Source: Bacteroidota bacterium (lineage in GTDB: Bacteria > Bacteroidota > Bacteroidia > Chitinophagales > LD1). From it: a stretch of 8,344 nucleotides of DNA. Location of the stretch: assembly GCA_028288545.1 (NCBI GenBank), contig JAQBNQ010000225.1:1-8344 (forward strand), written 5' to 3'. The position numbers were made by a program, and so were the translations under genes. The notes beneath the pieces were generated by a model, which worked only from the letters and a program-made list of their open reading frames with translations, searched no databases and had not been told where the DNA came from. Shown here piece by piece: positions 6,774 through 8,344 of this stretch; positions within the stretch are counted from its first letter, which is position 1, and every line of letters starts with the position of its first letter.

Positions 6774-7553
6774 ATGGCATATGCATTAATTACGGGAGCA
6801 AGCAAGGGAATTGGAAAGGCAATAGCCATTGAACTTGCCAAACGAAAATACAACCTTATACTGGTAGCCCGTTCGGAACAACTATTGCAGGAACTTGCCA
6901 ATGAAATGCAACTGAGCTATAAGGTTGAAGTACAATACCTGGCAATTGATTTGAGCCAACCCGATGCGGCAATGCAGGTAGCAGGGTTTGTGAAACAAAA
7001 AAACATTGCGCTTAATGTATTGGTAAACAATGCCGGCTATGGTTTGTGGGGCAAGTTTGAAAAAATTGAACTGGCAAAACAGGTCAATATGATTCGGCTA
7101 AATAACGAATCGCTGGTTTCATTAACCTATTGCCTACTCCCTTTTTTAAAGGAGCAAAACGAAGCCTACATTTTAAACGTTGCTTCCACCACTGCTTACC
7201 AGGCAATTCCTTTTATGTCGGTATATGCTGCCTCCAAGGCATTTGTTGTCTCCTTTTCGCGTGGCTTAGCCAGTGAGTTACGGGGTACCGGTGTTTCGGT
7301 AAGTTGTTTAAGTCCCGGTTCAACAAATACTTTTTTTATGGAAGTAGCCGGAATGAACTCGAAAAAATTGGTGGATCTATCGAACAAGGTTGCCATGAGT
7401 GCCGAAGAAGTGGCCGCCGCTGGTGTGGCCGCCATGTTTAATAAGAAAACAGAATTTATACCGGGCTTTTCGAACAAGTTAACTGCTTACGCCAATAATT
7501 TTTTACCTAAAAGGCTGATAGAGTTAATTGCAGGAAATATTTACAGAGTCTAA
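6774..7553 (+). CDS. classical short-chain dehydrogenase/reductase
   Basis: A 259-residue NAD(P)-dependent oxidoreductase with the full classical SDR set: cofactor motif TGASKGIG (residues 7-14), a basic residue after strand 2 (VARSE, Arg33) that favours NADPH, NNAG (85-88), the catalytic Ser138, Tyr151 and Lys155 (SVYAASK), and PG at 181-182. It resembles the DltE/COG0300 branch; the substrate, a ketone or alcohol, is unknown. The start is ATG at 6774; an ATG at 6769 is out of frame. It follows the PhyH dioxygenase by 24 nt and is probably in its operon, suggesting sequential hydroxylation and dehydrogenation or reduction of one compound. Its TAA stop is followed at once by an in-frame TAG that is part of a REP element, so the repeat inserted flush against, or arose at, the gene end. 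Confidence 0.92.
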   Translation: MAYALITGASKGIGKAIAIELAKRKYNLILVARSEQLLQELANEMQLSYKVEVQYLAIDLSQPDAAMQVAGFVKQKNIALNVLVNNAGYGLWGKFEKIELAKQVNMIRLNNESLVSLTYCLLPFLKEQNEAYILNVASTTAYQAIPFMSVYAASKAFVVSFSRGLASELRGTGVSVSCLSPGSTNTFFMEVAGMNSKKLVDLSNKVAMSAEEVAAAGVAAMFNKKTEFIPGFSNKLTAYANNFLPKRLIELIAGNIYRV

Positions 7554-7571
7554 TAGTGGTCAGACGACTGC
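7553..7571 (+). repeat. REP element, copy 1
   Basis: ATAGTGGTCAGACGACTGC. The core GTGGTC-AGAC-GACTGC can fold into a six-pair hairpin with two G/U pairs. The first base is the last base of the SDR stop codon. It is in the same orientation as the first copy on the far side of the RAYT gene. Confidence 0.85.
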
Positions 7572-7585
7572 TACCCGTCGGCCCC

Positions 7586-8134
7586 TTATTCATCGGACCA
7601 CTTAGGGAGGGCGGCGTAGCTTAAATCGTAAAAACTATTTTGGTTGATGTTTAGAAGGGAATGTAGCAATGACTGATTGCATAAGTTGTTTTTATCCGGT
7701 TTCCAATATTCTCTGAAAGACGAAAATTCCCAATCCTCCATTTTGGCAACCAGATTTGCTTTTATTGGATTTTGATGAATGTAATGAAAGCAGTTGTGCA
7801 TCTGTTGGTTTGTTTTTACCGGTACAGCTTTGGCTTTTTGCTGAAACAAGGAGCCGGTAAATTTCTCCTGCTTTTGTATAGCCCTGGTATAAGAGCTTTG
7901 CAGGGTGCCGATCTTTCTGTTTAAGGAACTTATGCCATCGGCTTCAGGTTTTGCGAATATCAAAAAATGAAAATGATTTGGCATCAGGCAATATGCCAGG
8001 ATTTCGGCCTTAGGAAGCACCTCCTTACGCATTTTATGCAGAAAGAAAAGATAGTTAGCAGTGGTGAAAAATATTTCCTGCCTTTGATTGCCGCGGTTGA
8101 AAACGTGGTAGATTTCTCCTTGTGAGAAGTTCAT
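7586..8134 (-). CDS. REP-associated tyrosine transposase (RAYT, Y1/IS200-like)
   Basis: A 182-residue single-strand DNA transposase-family protein. The opening YHVFNRGNQRQEIF (residues 9-22) and the metal-binding HUH motif His54-Phe-His56 in YCLMPNHFHFLIF are diagnostic. The probable nucleophile is Tyr82 (SSYTRAIQKQ), followed by GSLFQQKAKAV (95-104), YIHQNPIKANLV (118-129) and SSFREYW (138-144), all typical of the RAYT branch. Family members nick and rejoin DNA at REP palindromes and are domesticated in many genomes. The gene is intact and single in the window, and REP copies lie on both sides: copy 1 is 15 bp from its stop codon and the cluster starts 30 bp upstream of its ATG. The last codons (KWSDE) are written in a sequence that resembles half a REP copy in the opposite orientation. 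It lacks the ends and companion genes of a complete IS200/IS605 element. Confidence 0.92.
   Translation of the reverse strand: MNFSQGEIYHVFNRGNQRQEIFFTTANYLFFLHKMRKEVLPKAEILAYCLMPNHFHFLIFAKPEADGISSLNRKIGTLQSSYTRAIQKQEKFTGSLFQQKAKAVPVKTNQQMHNCFHYIHQNPIKANLVAKMEDWEFSSFREYWKPDKNNLCNQSLLHSLLNINQNSFYDLSYAALPKWSDE
7591..7603 (-). repeat. degenerate inverted REP half-copy inside the RAYT 3' end
   Basis: On the minus strand this reads AAGTGGTCCGATG, matching the REP core GTGGTCAGACG except at two positions. It encodes the final Lys-Trp-Ser-Asp of the RAYT. With copy 1 it forms an inverted pair (AGTGGTC 7555-7561 against GACCACT 7596-7602) spanning the gap between the two convergent genes. Confidence 0.55.
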
Positions 8135-8163
8135 GATATGAATATAAAAATCTTCGTTGAAAT

Positions 8164-8182
8164 ATAGTGGTCAGACGACTGC
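8164..8182 (+). repeat. REP element, copy 2
   Basis: ATAGTGGTCAGACGACTGC, identical over 19 bases to copy 1 on the other side of the RAYT gene; the RAYT is thus bounded by two direct copies 611 bp apart. It lies 30 bp upstream of the RAYT start codon. Confidence 0.88.
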
Positions 8183-8194
8183 AAACGCCCCGCA

Positions 8195-8213
8195 AAAGTG
8201 GTCAGACGACTAT
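8195..8213 (+). repeat. REP element, copy 3
   Basis: AAAGTGGTCAGACGACTAT: core intact, outer bases changed (AAAG for ATAG, AT for GC). It starts 31 bp after copy 2 in the same direction and faces copy 4 across a central hairpin. Confidence 0.85.
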
Positions 8214-8217
8214 GGTG

Positions 8218-8255
8218 CTGGCTGACTGAATGGTTTCGGTCATTCAGTCGGGCAG
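8218..8255. repeat. hairpin with TTCG loop between inverted REPs
   Basis: GACTGAATG (8224-8232) is perfectly complementary to CATTCAGTC (8241-8249). Two further wobble pairs close a TTCG tetraloop (8235-8238), and CTG/CAG (8218-8220 with 8253-8255) extends the base past a G/G mismatch, giving 17-position arms. There is no T-run after it, so it is not a classical terminator, though it could stall polymerase or protect RNA ends. Confidence 0.75.
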
Positions 8256-8262
8256 GAAGGGA

Positions 8263-8281
8263 GCGGTCGTCCGACCACTAT
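8263..8281 (-). repeat. REP element, copy 4 (inverted)
   Basis: On the minus strand ATAGTGGTCGGACGACCGC. It differs from copies 1 and 2 at two bases: A to G in the loop and T to C in the stem, the latter turning a G/U pair into G/C. It is the only full inverted copy in the window. Confidence 0.85.
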
Positions 8282-8301
8282 TGGAAGTTGATGCCCGGGA
8301 A

Positions 8302-8320
8302 ATAGTGGTCAGACGACTGC
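8302..8320 (+). repeat. REP element, copy 5
   Basis: ATAGTGGTCAGACGACTGC, identical to copies 1 and 2. It opens a second direct doublet with copy 6, 30 bp further on. Confidence 0.87.
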
Positions 8321-8331
8321 CTGCCCGCCAA

Positions 8332-8344
8332 ATAGTGGTCAGAC
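8332..8344 (+). repeat. REP element, copy 6 (cut by window edge)
   Basis: ATAGTGGTCAGAC, the first 13 bases of the repeat, running off the end of the window. The cluster therefore probably continues beyond 8344. Confidence 0.8.

Noticed and set aside
7586..8134. Complete IS200/IS605 insertion sequence
   Set aside because: The protein motifs and multiple scattered REP copies fit a RAYT. There is no tnpB/iscB, and no pair of distinct left and right IS ends was seen.
8218..8255. Rho-independent terminator
   Set aside because: The stem is strong, but neither strand has a T-rich tail; the sequence after it is G-rich on one side and mixed on the other.
8164..8344. Regularly spaced direct repeats suggesting a CRISPR array
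   Set aside because: Linkers between units of a doublet are only about 11-14 bp and are similar to each other, one copy is inverted, the repeat is a short hairpin, and a RAYT rather than cas genes is adjacent. REP elements explain it better.

Overview
The window looks like a chromosomal segment from a member of the Bacteroidota, probably of the Sphingobacteriia/Chitinophagia type. Evidence: moderately AT-rich DNA, start codons preceded by A-rich sequence instead of Shine-Dalgarno motifs, at least one promoter element resembling the Bacteroidota -7 box TAnnTTTG, two short lipoproteins with ordinary lipoboxes, and a soluble TPR-type sensor kinase. The genus cannot be named from sequence alone.

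Layout. Positions 1-267 hold the 3' end of an unrecognised gene (+). It meets stop-to-stop with a TPR-containing histidine kinase (268-2043, -). After a 304-bp gap with no gene come a TMEM175-type channel (2348-2926, -) and a small lipoprotein with a GTG start (3015-3626, -). Diverging from the latter is a second lipoprotein (3733-4275, +), most of which consists of five tandem 27-residue repeats. It converges on a YdhS-like FAD/NAD(P)-binding protein (4284-5690, -). A 252-bp divergent intergenic region (5691-5942) follows. It carries a near-palindromic candidate operator, promoter-like elements in both directions, a 29-codon ORF ending in five Cys codons, and a 10-bp inverted repeat that closes just before the next start codon. 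Then come a PhyH-family Fe(II)/2-oxoglutarate dioxygenase (5943-6749, +) and a classical short-chain dehydrogenase (6774-7553, +), spaced like an operon.

The right end is a RAYT module: an IS200-like HUH/Tyr transposase-family gene (7586-8134, -) bracketed by copies of a short palindromic repeat with the core GTGGTCAGACGACTGC. There is one copy at 7553-7571, a degenerate inverted half-copy inside the last RAYT codons, and a cluster of five copies from 8164 to the window edge. Two of the clustered copies face each other around a hairpin with a TTCG loop, forming an 83-bp composite palindrome like a BIME.

How the genes may work together: YdhS-like protein, PhyH and SDR are all redox enzymes around one control region and could act on a shared small molecule or lipid, but no substrate can be read from the sequence. 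The most notable items are the REP/RAYT system with its own repeat family, the 27-residue repeat lipoprotein, and the possible poly-cysteine leader peptide upstream of phyH.
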